DNA of 64,000 nucleotides from Numida meleagris (GCF_002078875.1 NC_034438.1:67427446-67491445); one strand, 5' to 3'. Numbered from the stretch's first letter, positions 13,005 through 26,119 are shown. The notes: a model not told the origin generated them from the sequence alone. Program-made: numbers and translations.

Positions 13005-14144
13005 TAGAAGGTTTAGTTTGACTATTTTTATTTGTTCATTAATGGATAGCTTATTTAAAGCTTCCCTGCCGGGCACGGGTAGTCCATTTGAATTTGTAAT
13101 GCATTTCTTAATCCTTTACATTTCTTGTAATTTCTACCCGGAAATATATTAGGGACCATATTTAGCTGCAGAACCCAAATATCACAGTGACAGTTAGCTG
13201 GCCAGAGTCTCTTGCCTTTTTTTCTGGTGGTGGTGAAGGTGGTGTGGTTTTGCCCACATGGAAATAGATTTTCCTACTCTCCTAATTAGTACAACAAGTA
13301 ATCAATGTAACTCTTTCAAATTGTAGGATTCAGAGGGTATTAGGAAATTCAGATATATATTTACAAATAAGTCATTCCTTTAACAGAGGAGAGATGCATG
13401 ATAAATTTCATTTGTTTGTTTGATACTTATTACCTCTTGTGCAGCATAAAATAAATTTGTTATGCATGAAAGGATATTAATCACTTTTTCTGTAACATTA
13501 GAGATAAGTGGTGGCTTACACCATTCATGATGGCCTATACAAATCTTCAGTGGTTTACAAGTAATTTAGTGTATCTTTGCCTGGAAGAAAAGATGAGAGA
13601 TTTTCAAGTTAAAGAGAGATTAAACTCCACAAGACTGATTTAGTATTAATTGACATCCACATTCAAGCATTGTTTAGGGTGTTAAAGAACTTTGACATGC
13701 CAAGATCTTGCCTGAGGAAAAGCTGAGCTTGATAATATTCCTGTCAGCACAGGAAGGGAGAATGTTATCATTTACATTTGCAATCAGTGACATCTTTGTA
13801 TGCGAGTCATTCCATAGATTATATCTCCTGGTAGTTGAGCCACTCTTAGATATCCTTACAATATAACTTCCTCGGATTGTCTGGACACAGCATTATTTGA
13901 TCAGTGGCTCAATATGTTGACATATGTTCAAAGCAAGAAAATGTATTTTATCAGAATGGTTTATAGTGAGCAGCACTGCGACATGAAATTCTGTGTGTTC
14001 AAATATTAACTAGTCAACCAACTGCTAGAAATCAAGGCTGTAATTAACACTTTATGTCACTTGATTATAAATGGCTATTAAAAGCTTACTGTGTGTGTAT
14101 CATTCTTTAAGCATAATATCACAAAATTTCACAGATGGGTGAAG

Positions 14145-14208
14145 CTACCATCAATACAAAACAACTACCATCTACCATCTACTAACATCTACCATCAAAA
14201 CAAAACAC
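14145..14208. repeat. Degenerate minisatellite based on CTACCATC
   Basis: CTACCATC occurs at 14145, 14165, 14172 and 14189. The 20-mers starting at 14145 and 14189 differ at only two positions. This indicates local slippage or duplication. No function is suggested. Confidence 0.75.
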
Positions 14209-15176
14209 TATTGTGGACTGCTATTTAGAAAAATGTAGGCTTATGTTGTCTCCTAAATTTTGGTTTCTTCAAACCCTTGAAATTTAGTAGCTCATTCCAA
14301 ATGGAGGTGTTCCTCTGCATCTTTGGGACTGATGAGCTGTGGGAAGAATACAGAGACAACATCAGAGAGGAAAATGAAAAACATCAATTAAAATCAAACC
14401 AGAGTATGAACAAAAGAAAAAGAAAGTTCTTCAGGCAGTCCTCACGCCTTCCTGATATTGTGCTGAACATGTATTTTGGTTACAGGTTACCTGTCTGTAC
14501 TCTGATAGTTTATGATTTTTTGGTGTGTTTTCAACATATTTCTTTTTACCCTTCAAAGTCTATTTTGACTGTCATTCAAAAAATGTATGCTTTCATGAGG
14601 TATAAGTAAAAGAAAAGCAGCAGCAAACTCTTTTTTTCTCTTGACAATCAGTTTAGAAGTATGGAGAGCAGGGCACCTCTTGTGTGATTTCAAAGGTAAC
14701 ATTTTAGTCTAGAGAGTCAATCTTTGTCCATCAGTATTTTCTGGACACATATCCAGTTTTTTAGTACCAGAAATATCTGGGATGATTTTTTGCTTTGAAG
14801 AGAGAGAGTTTTTTCCTGGCCTGAGGCCCATTCATAAGTTAGATCCTCAGAATAAAGTGGAAATGGTACCCTGATGGTATTCTGTAAACCTTGTGCTGGC
14901 CCAATGGTTAGAAGTGGGTTTTAATCTTTACAAGCGGAAAATATCCTGGTAGTTATTTTCTCAGGAACAGAGAACAGAGCTTTACTTCTTTTTAGAGCTT
15001 CCAATCTCTGTTGAATAATATTCACAGCATTACACTGTTTCCTTTGAGGATTATGCACAAATAAGAATTTTGAAGTGGTAAGTATATACCTTAAGAACAA
15101 ATGTTCAATATAACAGGAAAATAAGAGATGCTGAAGTTCTCTTAGTACATGCTGAATATGTATTGGTATTTTGACC

Positions 15177-15196
15177 AAATAAATAAATAAATAAAT
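15177..15196. repeat. (AAAT)n microsatellite
   Basis: Five uninterrupted AAAT units. Confidence 0.9.
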
Positions 15197-16753
15197 GAAA
15201 TATTACCACCTAAAAAAGGCAAGGGCTTAATTCTGATTTCAAAGTAGCTGAGTCCCTAGAAACAGAATGGGCTGCCTCCAGCTTTAAGTCATGTGGCTGT
15301 GCTATACCTCAGTAAGCAATCCTGGATAACGTACAATTTATTGACTGGAAGCTCCAGGGGTCTTGAAGCCTTCTTAATGGGCATCTCAAAGCAGCAGCTC
15401 TCCCATAATAATATTGCCTTAATACAGCTGAGCTGCAATACTGCAGAGTGCTGTTGGTGTAATGATGTATTATGGAGAATGTGGTGCTGGCTGGAAAATC
15501 AACAAGGGAACTCATAAAATGTTATTTAACCTTTTGTTAATTTAAAGTCTCCAATATTATCTAATTTATTTATTATGTGAGGAAAGAGGCTGAAGTCGAT
15601 TACACAGTGGACTGTGAAATCTGTATATGAGCTTCAGAGCTACAATAAATTATGGACAGTGAAAGGTGGAGATTTAAGCTTTAAAGTTTTCATCTAAAAG
15701 CTGACAAGGTATAGCATAATTTCTATTAGTGACAAGTATTGCTCTTCAAATGGAAGAAAAATATTTAAAGCCACAGTGAGTTCCCTTTGAAAAATCTATT
15801 TAGGAACCAAGGGTTTAGGTTTTTCTTTTTTTCATTAGCTAACCCCAGAGGAATCCATTGAAAATTTGCATAAATATTTCTTCTTTTTCTAATTTTTTAA
15901 AAATAATTCACCTGACCTAAAGCAAACCGTAGGGTTTTGCACATTACAATGGGATATTACTGTGTTAGGAAGTGTAAGCTCAAATCTGTCAGTCAGTCGC
16001 ACTGTGAAACTGCAGAAGCTGAGGATAAATTTAGAATGAAGAGAAAAAGGGATTCTTGGACAAGAGCTTTCATATGTGAATAAAGACTGTAGTCACAGTC
16101 TTCTGTATGAGAATTCAGTTACAGCCTTAAATATATCACAAAGTTTTTGAGTGGTGAGGAAATTCAATGCTTGGCCCCTGACTATTAGGAATTGCTGCTG
16201 CAGAGCAATGAAATAACAAGGGCACTTTTTTTTGCTTCTATATGAACTGTGTACAAACTTTTAACCCACTGGGCAAAGTTTCCTGCTGGGAAAACTATAG
16301 TAGCAGGTTTACTTCCAGTAAAATATATGAAATTAAAGGGGATAGAGGTTTTGTTTATTTGTTAACTGGTTCACTTGTCTACTTGTTTGTTTTGGGGAGT
16401 ACAGAATGCCCATTTTGGGTGTTATTCACGCTTGTGCAAGCAGGGTTTAGAACTGGACAGATCAGCTACATGACTGGATGGCTGAAAATTTTTATACAAA
16501 AGAAATCTCACACATATTTCCATCTTTGTTGTGAATGGCATCCTATTTGCAAAGCAGTCAAAAGCAGAGTGAGGCAAAGGTACGTAGAAGGGCAGTATCA
16601 TATCCAACGTGTCAGTAAACTCTGATCAATTCCACTTTAAATATGTTAATTAAATGCACTCCTTTTTATGTCTCTTGTCATTATGACTTCAGATTAATTG
16701 CTCTTAGATGAATAAGACAATGCAAAATAATTCCTCAACTTTGTTCTTTTTTT

Positions 16754-16774
16754 TTGTTGTTGTTGTTGTTGTTG
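16754..16774. repeat. (TTG)n microsatellite
   Basis: Seven uninterrupted TTG units directly follow a T run. Confidence 0.92.
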
Positions 16775-19647
16775 CTAAGAGCAGGTGGTGTAGCTGAGTC
16801 TGGAACTGTGCTGTTCACAAGACTTCATGTTCACAGTAAGCTCTTCTTCATTAATACTTAGATCAGTCCGCTGAGATTACAGTGCCCTTGGCAGTTCATG
16901 TAATCTCTGCAGTTACCATGCAGCCATGTAAGTGAATGGTGATGACAGCTCTGTGTCTAGGAAGTATATTCAGAGGTACATTTCTGTAGTGTGCAGACTT
17001 TGTCACTGTGCAGATGCTTCTCTGCTTCTCTCTCTTTTCAAACCCTAAAAATATCTGTCTCTGTGTATTGGAAGTGGTAGATAACAATCTTTCTTGGCTC
17101 AGAAGTTTAATCTTTCCAGAGGAAAAGAAACCACCCAATTATACACACTCATAAATTAACTTGACAGCCCACATACAGGAACTGCCATGCTTTCCAGAAC
17201 TGTTTAAATTGTTCATGAGTTCTCAGTCCCTGCAAGCAGAGGCCAGAAAGGAACATTACAAGCCCCTACGGAAACCATGTTCCTTCATTTTTCAGGCTTG
17301 CTGTCAGCACACTCGGTGGAGGCGATAGTTATGCACTTCTCTTTCCTGGTGGAGTCATTATGCTAAAGAAGCCTCCTGTGCTCTCTCATATAAACATATT
17401 CTTAGTAAGGTGGCTGGGATCACTGCTGGGCCATTTATCATATTCACACACACACATACTCAAAAAAATGCTGGGTATACAGATTTGAATTCTGCTGAAG
17501 TTTACAGCTGAGAACAGGATATTTCTCCACAATTTTTTTCTCTCAGCTGTCTTATTACATGACATCTGAATTGTAAGAGAAAGCCTGGGGTAAATTGGAG
17601 CCATGTATTACTCCCACAAATACAGAATAGAATCTTCAGTGTCTGATGAAAGATTTCAAAAGAATGAAGGACAGTGGGCATCTTGTCCAGCTCAAGTTGT
17701 CTATTGTTTTGATGATTAATTCCTGAAAGGGTGAATGTAAGCAGATGCAGTATGTCAGTTCCGGTTCTGATTCTAGAGGATGTATGGATAAATATTATGG
17801 TTCTCTCCTTGGTTATGCTATTGTAGCTATACTACTGGAGAATCTTTGGGAGAGACATGCATTGAAGAACTCAGATGCACATGTGTAGAAAAGTCCTGTT
17901 AATATTTTTGTGAATGGACTATTTACTCTGAATTTATCCAGCTGTAGACAGTCTCATGTAGATTTCACAGAGCTGTTCCCCCACGTCAGAACACTGTGCA
18001 CTGTTGAAGCTTAACTCAGCGTGACACCACAGATAAGATGCTCTGTTCCTAACTGAGTCTGAGTCCAGCAGCACTTTACCTTCTCTGAGCAGGGGCCTTG
18101 CAAAAGCATGAGCTTACTGATGGCTGAAATCAGGGCATGCCCTCAGGGTGTGAAAACACCTTTTTTTTGCATAGGATAACTCCCATCATGTAACAGGCAG
18201 TCACAGTACAATTTTAGACCATGTAGCTCTCCTGACTCTGTGGCCAGCAAGTTACTAGTTCAGTGTCCTGTGTGGGTTCACTGAGCTGGTTGCCTTTCTC
18301 AAAGGCCAATGACACATCTTGTTTATCGAGGCTTCAACCTGAGCATAGCCCCCATTGCTTTCCCTTGTATAGTATGCAAACACTTATCACTCGTTCTTCA
18401 CACTGCGGAGTACTCAGATCACTTTTATTCCCAGCACTACATAAATATTTTGAAATACATTTTCTTAAAATGCCTAAAATGCTTATTCAAATCCTGTAAG
18501 CTTCTGTGGTTTGCATCATACAGCGTTTCTGACTCCGTATGAGTCTGCTTTGTCACACAGTCACAGTAAGAGATGGCCATTGTTTGGTGTGATGTTCCTA
18601 AGCCAATGGTTGCACTCAATCAAAGGGGGAGGAAAGTTCATTTTTTTTCTGATTTTACAGGTAAAGAGCTAGAAACTTAGGATCGTCTGACATTTTTAGG
18701 CTGATCCTATCCAGTAATCCTTTCATTTAGCCAGGATGTGAACTGCGGTGTTGGAAACCCTGCAGTGTCAATTAATTTTTCCCATTCTTTGAGAAAATTT
18801 TGCTACCTTTTATTTTTTTTCTGTCTGCCTCTACTCATATGACACCTCTTTAGAAACTTAATAAGAATTGTACAAATTGTTCATTTCTGCATTGAAAATC
18901 TCTTTCTCCAGATTAATTCTGAAGAATGCTCAGAATCAAAATTTGCAATATTAGTTGGTACCATCAAGACCTGAACATTTTGGAACCCAGTTCCTCGCAT
19001 GTCGGAGGTCTACAGTCTACACATGTTAAAGTCTATTGCTAATTCTTTTTGAATACCAGTGCTCATACCAAGCAAGTTGAGGAAAAGGGAGGTGCCGTTA
19101 CGATATGTTAGCAAATTTTGGAAATCATGCAGCCTTGTGAAAAACAAGAAATGAGTATATTTATAGAGGTGTCTGTAATTAGAGCAGTTGCAAAGAAAAT
19201 AACACAACTTGTTTTTTTGCTTCCTGGATAGTGCTTAAACTGCTTTGTAATTTTCAGTGTGGGCTGTAGAATTAAGAATTTGGACTGAAACCCCTTGTGT
19301 TGCCATCAGAAGTTCACCTACAACACTTTGATTTAGTGTTGCTTCCGTACCAGTGATAGCTCTGAATCATAATGATTTAAAATTAATTTCAGCCATCCTA
19401 GTGTTCATTTGCCTATCATCTCAGTTTCTGACTGCAGCTTCTCTATCCTCAGCCAGCTCCAAGCCAGCGACACAGGCTCTAGAACCTGATAGAACCCAGC
19501 TGCTTATAGAACTCAACGAGGGAGTACACCTGCTGCAGATTTTCAGAGCTGCACCCTCAATATTGCAGGAACCTGAGAAACCCATAAGACATTTGGAAAT
19601 GTTCCTCGGTAATTTTTTTATTTTAACAAATGCAAGTGAAGAACACT

Positions 19648-19742
19648 TCACTGGTGGTTGGCAACCTTGGCCATGGCAGGTGGGTGGGAACTGGGTGATG
19701 CTTAAGGTCTTTTCAAACCTAAGGCATTCTATGATTCTATGA
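19648..19742 (+). mobile_element. CR1 LINE, 3' end fragment
   Basis: The typical CR1 3' UTR is visible: TGGTTGGCAACC, a GGCAGG block, GGTCTTTTCAAACCTAAGGC and two copies of the tail unit ATTCTATG. The element is 5'-truncated to about 95 bp. An open frame of 129 codons (19353-19742, plus) and one of 181 codons (19421-19966, minus) overlap it. Both owe part of their length to this repeat and are not genes. Confidence 0.85.
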
Positions 19743-19744
19743 CA

Positions 19745-20680
19745 CGATCCTGTGAGCTCATGGGAATAGCTGCTGTGAGTGTAACATCCACAGCACACTG
19801 AGGCTCTTTCATCCTGGCACAGGGAATTGCCAGCTCCCCCCAGGTGGGGGGGATTAAACACAAAATGTAAAGAATTGCACCAGCTTTGTCCAGGAATGAG
19901 CTGCAATAGGGAGAACTTGGTGCGATGCTGTGGAACATAGTTTGTAAGACAAAGAGTAAACAACACTGATTTAGAATGTGTTTCTATTTTTATTTATTTT
20001 TGTGCTAATATGACCATATTAGTTGTATTTACTGCATCCCTCCCTTGATACAGTACTACTGCAGGGAGTCTGAGGAACTTACCACAAGGAAGGCTGCAAG
20101 CAAGATCTGAAATGTTTTTGTTTGGAACCTAAGCGATGCTTGAGGTAAAACTGCACTGTGTTAAAGTAGCAATAATTGGCTCCTCCTGGCTTTCCCCAGT
20201 AAAAGAAATTGAATTTCAATTGACTTTGAGTGGGAATAGTTGAAGAGCAGCAATTGTAGTTGCTGTGACATTGTATATTTTTGTACCAGGCAGTGCTTAG
20301 AAGCCAAGAAAATATGTTGTCGTAAATTAGAGTGCGATCAAAGGATGCGTTTTGGGGGGGAGGACAGCATATATGATGACTATCATATGCTCAGTAGCAG
20401 CACTAAGCTGATTGCTTTTGTGAGGGCTGCTTGTATGCACTACAAAGGATACAGGAGTATACTGTTCTGTTAGATACAACACTACATGGATGAAGCATCC
20501 TTTCTGCAGCATCCCCTACAGTAAATCAAATGTTGATTTAATCATTTATTATGCTAGGAGGTGGATATTTAAAATATATTTGGAGAACTTAGGGTTACAT
20601 GTTCTGTGCTAATTTTAAATGATAGAGATTTCATAGCCCAAGGCAAGTGGTTTAAGAATCTCCTTAGTCAAACTCCCAGC
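19745..20680. other. Non-coding stretch without recognised features
   Basis: It is slightly richer in G+C than its surroundings around 19750-19930, but I recognise no gene or repeat family. Confidence 0.45.
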
Positions 20681-20684
20681 TGTT

Positions 20685-20950
20685 AGCTATCCTGAGTGTT
20701 AGACAGCTTTTCCTGACCTCTAATCTAAATACCAGGAACATAATCCCATCTCATTCCCAGACGACAAACTGAAAAATTTATTCCCTTATTCCTTGCTGAA
20801 CCTTCTTCAAATATGTTTTGACTATTTAAATCTTTTTTGTCTCTTTAGTTTTCTCTAAGCTACAGAGCCCACAGTCTTACATACTTCCCCAATTTCACAG
20901 ATCCATTAATTTCTCCAACTGATCAGCATTTTTCTTGACTTAGTACCCCA
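20685..20950 (-). mobile_element. Possible ancient CR1/L3-like fragment, antisense
   Basis: The series 'acagcttttcctgacctcta atctaaat...', then a CTTCTTCAAATATGTTTTGA block, then TTTCTCTAAGCTACAGAGCC follows the order of antisense CR1/L3 3' regions of reptile type ('tcctgatatctaacctaaat', 'ctcttctctagactaaaca'). Divergence is heavy and the ends are guesses. A sensitive profile search would be needed to confirm it. Confidence 0.35.
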
Positions 20951-20954
20951 AACT

Positions 20955-23900
20955 CAATGGGACATAGTTTTAGAATTATAAAAATTGAACAGAATAAATG
21001 TTTTATGAACTCATTATCCACCAGACCTTTTTCTACAGATCTATTTCTCTATGCCATCATTTGCCATCCTCCATCCAGACATATTACTCTTTTCTACATC
21101 TTCACAAACTTTGCACATTCTCTTGTGGAATTAAATAGTATTTTTCAAATTGTTTCGCTGATTTCTGAATACAGCTTTGTTTTCCAGTGTGATTTCTCTC
21201 CTCCCTGACAAAAATAACTTTCAATTTTTTTGCAATTTTCACTGCAGTGTTATTTAGCACTGCAACCTACGTAATGAGCCCTTGCAGCAATGTGTTGAAC
21301 TGGTAATGACTGTATGTGGTTCCAACAAAATCTGGTTTACAGTAGTTTCATATTGTCTACATTTCCTTAGCCTGCTTGGAAGAATCTTATAAATGCCATA
21401 AACTGTACTAAAGCTGAGATACATAACAAATTCAGATACTTATTTATCCACAAGGCTTATTGTCTTGTAATAAGAGTAAGTTAACTAGTTTGATGCTGAA
21501 GGTTCTTTTTGAATTCTTTCCTGCTAGTTATATTTTTTATAATTTTACAGGTGCTTTATTATTTCTTTCAATATTTTCTGACTATGGAAGTCAAGTAGAT
21601 CAGCCTTTAACTTTCTGAATCCTCTTTTTGTCTTTTCAAGGGCAGAAAATGCACTTCTGATACTCCAGTCTGCTCAGCCATCTCCGATAAAGAAAACCGC
21701 CATCACCACTGCATCACCAGCCTGTTCCCTGCCGCAGAGCTCCTCTGTCAAAAAATCAAATGCTGTTTTAGTCTGAGACCTTGCATCTCTTTCTTGTCAT
21801 AGACCACAGACACTTTACTGAAGATGCAAGTTAACAGTCTACCAAACACACTGGCTTTCAGTCATGGTGGTAACTTTCACTCTTCTACAAGAAGCAAACT
21901 CTTTTGTCTTCCGGTCTTCTTAGTACTAATGCAGAAATTGCTTGGGTGGATCTGATCTGTTGTTGGATTACTCTAGCATGCTCTTACCCTGTGGAGGTGT
22001 GGTCAACAAAGCCCTTACTATGAATAATTTCACTGTAGGCAGTCTTTATTTTCAGTGCCACAAGGTGGTGGTTAAGTACAGAAGCAGAGGATGTCTCCAG
22101 TAGCTCTTTTAAAATGCATATTACCACTGCAAATCTTAACTAGTTTCATTACTTACATTTCTGTTAAAAATTTCTAAGCTCTCATTGATGTTCTTTGAAA
22201 AAACCTGGGAAGAAAAGAAACGGAGAAGTAAAATCGTGACAAAGCCTTGAAATTTCTTTAGTGTATTAGCTGTTCTCCTTATTCCTCCTGGATTGCTGCA
22301 AATCAATGAGAATATGTTTTCCACTTATAATGAAATCTAAGGATGAAATTCGATAGAAATATGCTTTCAGTGATACTTTTTTACAAACTTCAACTGATGA
22401 ACAGATGCACAATGTAAATGTTTTTATTTGTACCATTTTCCATTTTGCATTTCTGTGCAGCTCAGAGTAAACCTTCAGTCAGTGTGTTCTTTGGAATGAG
22501 CTTGAAGTGCTTGTTCTATATTTTATACTGAGCTTAGGCTCCTGTCTGCTGCTGACAAATGGTTTGTTAACATATTGTTTTTGAAGCACAATTTGCATTT
22601 CTGTGAACGGGAGATTAAGTACTGTGTGTAGATTAGGAATAATTTATGTCTAATTAATATTAGATTTTTTTTTCTCTTCTGCTTCAGATTTTGTTTTGCA
22701 GGAGAACATCAGAGTACTCCCTGGTGATGACAGGAGAGCATTTCTCAAGTGCAAAACACGAAATCATTAAACTGGAGCCAGTTCTTGTTTTAACCTCTTG
22801 CTTACTGACCAGTAAGTTAGTTTTGACCAAGCAATATGCTCTCTGCAGATTTGAACATAGTTGGATGTTACATTTTGTTCATCTAAATGGGTGTGCTGCC
22901 AAGACTATTTGGAGTAGTTTATCCTCACTAATGTACGTTGGCATAGTGAACATTTCGGTCCATGTAATTTGTACTGCTAGAATTCCTTTTTGCAGTGTGT
23001 TAATAATGATCTCAGCTGAAACATAGTCTGTGAGAACTTTGTAATATGCTTTTTAAAATGAAAATCTTATCCTTGCAAACAGTTTGTTTTCTCCTTACCT
23101 TTAATCATACATTCAAAAAGACGGAACTGTATGGTAATAGGACCATTACCTGATTTCAATTTCTGAGTATTCAATTATGCCTTTCTTCATTGTTTGACTG
23201 CTTTGCAGCTGGAGGCAAAAATAAACCTTTTTGTTGGGAATGGTTGATTCAGGTTGGTGATCTTTATTGGGTGGGCTGACAGAATCGCTTTGCTATAAAT
23301 AATTTCAATCAATTTAATGTCAGCTTTGCAATCAGAAAGAAGCCAAGAACAAATAACATGCATTTGATGACATAGATCTTCCCTGAAATAAATGTACTTT
23401 CTCCTCTTCATTAAGAAAGAAATGGATTTAAAGTGAGTTAATGGAAAAAAACCTTCCTTCATTCAGAGTCTACTTTGGTGGAAAGCTCTGCCATTTCAAT
23501 TAGATGTTAAACCTAGTTCACTTCTACCCATCAGTAGCATCTGTGTAGATAATCTCTCTGTTCTCATAAGACCATTTTTTCCCATTAAATGGCCTTCTAG
23601 TATCCAGACAGTGCAAATTGTTTATGAGCAAATTGTTTATGAGCAAAATCCAACTCAGGAAAGTAATCCTTCTGGTGAGAGCAGGTAAAGAACCAGCACT
23701 GCACAATTTTTTTTCATTGGTGCAAAATTCAAAGACTATGAGAGTTGTGCACATAAAGCTCCAGTAGTTCAAATTCTCTCTCAATTGCTTTATTCATTAT
23801 TAAGTAGCAAACCAGAAGTTGTAGCACAAAAGAGAATCCATGTGTAATGTTGCTGAAGAGGGGAGTACCATGAGGAATAACGTGCACATCTGCTATTTCT

Positions 23901-25290
23901 GTCTCCTCTGCAAATCTGAGCTGAATCAAGAAATGAGAACAGTGTCTATCCTGTGACAGTCAATCATAAGAGCTCAAAAAGTAGGTTTTTACCAGTTGGG
24001 CAGTATGGGAGAAGATTTTTTTAGCGCCCTGCTGTGTCAGTGAGCTATCCCTAGGCAAAAGGAAGAGTTCCTCTATACTGTGGACTGGAGATAGCTTTGT
24101 GCAAAAGCTCCACAGGAATAAAACAAGATAGCTATATTTAATTTAAAAAAAAAAAAAAGATATTGCCCTATAGAACATTGGAATTTGTGTATGCTTTGGG
24201 AGCATCTCTTAGGATAATTCTGATTTCTGCCTATCTTGTGGTATTAAATAACTGGTGGTAATAGTAGCATATTTATTAAAAACTGAATTCCTGCTCATCT
24301 TCAGCATGTGCTGCAGACTTCAGCCATCCTCTTTTCCACCTGCATTCCTGTCAGCTTTATCAGAGGAAGGGACCTATTTTCCAACATAATAACAAGTCAG
24401 CACTACTTTGCTGTATTGCAGCTGCTGTTAGGTGGGCAGCTGGCTTAATTCCGTGGTTGTAGTACACTGAAGTGCTTTGAATGGCTGAAAACACAGTCTG
24501 ATTTTCTGTCATCTGCCTGTTGCATTATGAACACTCTTCAGAACATTATCTGCTCAAAGACCTACCCGATGAGTGCAGTCTTATTGAAACTATCAACTTT
24601 TATGTGATCTTTCCTGTCTAGTATGAAAGAGTTTATTTTATAGATGAGCAATGAGATTTGCCCTAAGCAAGCCTTGCCAGGATTAATAGAACCTCAGAAA
24701 AATAATGACATGCATACCTAGAAGTGAAGTTGTCTTTAGCCCGAAGTTTTTTGCCCCAAATGTAGACATTTTCTGTTAGAGGGCTTTGTTGTAAACTCTA
24801 AGATCTGACTTGTGGGGAATTACCCTCAAAGACAAGCTGCTGATTAGTCATACAACTATGATCTGTAAATGTGCACAGTGTTCTGAGGCAGAGTTGAGTT
24901 TACTGCAAATTGATAAATAAATAAGCCATAAATGCAGTTGGGCCAAGCTGAAGTGCTGCTTTAGCAGGCATCTGTCACAGCACAGGGATGCTTTACTTGA
25001 TTGAGAATCCTCTTCCTGTGACACACCATCTCTTTTTACTGTCGTGTACTGCTCTATGTTAGATTATAAGCTTGATCTCAGAGTGGAATGCTTCACTCAA
25101 TTGAGGAAAACAGATTTTCTATATTACTTAGCATATTCTGCTTACCTCGCTTCTGTTTAAAAGCATAAGCTCTATATAATGTTCTACGTGAAATGAATAT
25201 GACTTCCCAATGCTTTAACACACAACAAAAATAAGATGCAAATTCTTTTTTACTTAAGTAATATCTTGTGTTGATTGAGCACAATGCATA
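20955..25290. other. Unique AT-rich non-coding stretch
   Basis: No gene or interspersed repeat recognised. It contains a perfect 15-bp tandem duplication (23613-23642) and an A run (24145-24158). Two short minus-strand segments are bounded by good splice signals, 22157-22204 and 25146-25212. The first is treated as a finding; the second has a weak AAG acceptor. Confidence 0.45.
23613..23642. repeat. Perfect 15-bp tandem duplication
   Basis: GCAAATTGTTTATGA occurs twice back to back, with partial extension to a third GCAAA. A small slippage event. Confidence 0.9.
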
Positions 25291-25294
25291 TTAA

Positions 25295-25540
25295 GAACAT
25301 GGACAATAGGGTAGACTGTACCCTCAGGAAGTTTGCAAATAACATAAAACTGGGGGGAATGGCTGACTCATTAGGTGGGCGCACAGCTGTGCAAAGTGGC
25401 TGTGGCAGACTGGAGAGGTGAGCTCCAAAAAAAATATCATGAAGCTCAACAAGAAGAAGTGCAGAGTCCTGTGCCTGTGAAGGCACAGCCTCAGGTACCA
25501 GAACATGCTGAGGACCACCTAGCTGTTACTGAGCTCAGCA
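25295..25540 (+). mobile_element. CR1 LINE, internal reverse-transcriptase fragment
   Basis: Sense-strand CR1 ORF2. The segment starts just before RT motif C and continues through the 'W...G...KCRVL' region. The catalytic block that should read FADDTKL reads FANNIKL here (TTTGCAAATAACATAAAA, near 25335), so both catalytic aspartates are asparagine and the copy is dead. Its 3' side is cut off at 25541 by an antisense CR1 that begins with its own 3' tail. The 5' boundary is approximate. Confidence 0.82.
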
Positions 25541-26118
25541 GAATCACAGAATCACGGGGGTTGGAAGAGACCTCTGGAGATCATCTAGTCCAATCCTTCT
25601 GCTAAAGCACGTTCCCTACAGTAGGTTTCACAGGAAAGTGTCCAGGTAGGTTTTGACTATCTACAGAGAAGGAGAGTCCACAACCTCTATGTTCAGCTTG
25701 TTTCAGTGCTCTGTCACCCTCACAGTAAGGATGTTTTTCTCTGTGTTGCGATGGAAGCTCCTGTGGTCCAGTTTGTGCCCATTGCTCCCTGTCCTGTTGT
25801 TGATCAACACCAAAAAGAGCCTGGCCCCATCGTCTCTATACCCACCTTCCAGGTATTCTTAAGTGTTGAGATGATCTCCTTTCAGTATTCTCTTCTCAAG
25901 GCAGAACAGCCCCAGGTCTCTCAGCCTTTCCTCATGAGGGAGATACTCCAGGTCCCTAATTTTTCCGACCCTCCATTGGCCTGTCTCCAGCAGTTGCCTA
26001 CCTTTTGTGAACTGAGGTGCCCAGAAATTGACACAGTACTGCAGGTGTGGCCTCACCAGGGTGGACCAGAGTGGGACATCACGTCCCTCAACCTGCTGGC
26101 CATCTTCCTCTGACAAAC
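25541..26118 (-). mobile_element. CR1 LINE, 3' part, antisense
   Basis: Read on the minus strand, this runs from the C-terminal part of ORF2 to the CR1 3' tail at 25541 ('agaatcacagaatcac' on the plus strand). A minus frame (25859 to about 26115) keeps the landmarks [16 protein letters not shown] and [16 protein letters not shown], typical of the C-terminus of the CR1 reverse transcriptase protein. The element is 5'-truncated and about 575 bp long. It abuts the plus-strand fragment to its left. Since the join is at its 3' end, this is a separate insertion and not a twin-priming inversion. Confidence 0.88.
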
Positions 26119-26119
26119 C

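Larger units (their letters stand above)
13007..19640. other. Unique AT-rich non-coding stretch with simple repeats
   Basis: No gene recognised. It holds a CTACCATC-based minisatellite at 14145-14208, (AAAT)n at 15177-15196 and (GTT)n at 16754-16774. The largest frames (110 codons at 14277-14609; 127 codons at 16242-16625, both plus) show no domain, signal peptide or conserved motif that I recognise. Confidence 0.5.

Noticed and set aside
14277..14609. 110-codon plus-strand open frame with a charged start
   Set aside because: The charged part does not extend into any recognisable domain and the second half reads like random AT-rich sequence. No splice sites support it.
16242..16625. 127-codon plus-strand open frame
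   Set aside because: Low-complexity, Phe/Leu-rich translation of AT-rich DNA without recognisable motifs or exon signals.
19421..19966. 181-codon minus-strand open frame, the longest in the window
   Set aside because: It overlaps a CR1 3' tail on the other strand, is cysteine-rich without a domain pattern, and has no splice or promoter context.
22687..22811. Plus-strand segment between a strong acceptor (ctcttctgcttcag) and GTAAGTT
   Set aside because: It could be a non-coding exon, but the translation is unlike any protein I know and no partner exon is visible.
23102..23150. Open minus-strand segment ending at a GATTAAAG/GTAAGG donor
   Set aside because: There is no pyrimidine tract at the only usable acceptors, and the open part is short.
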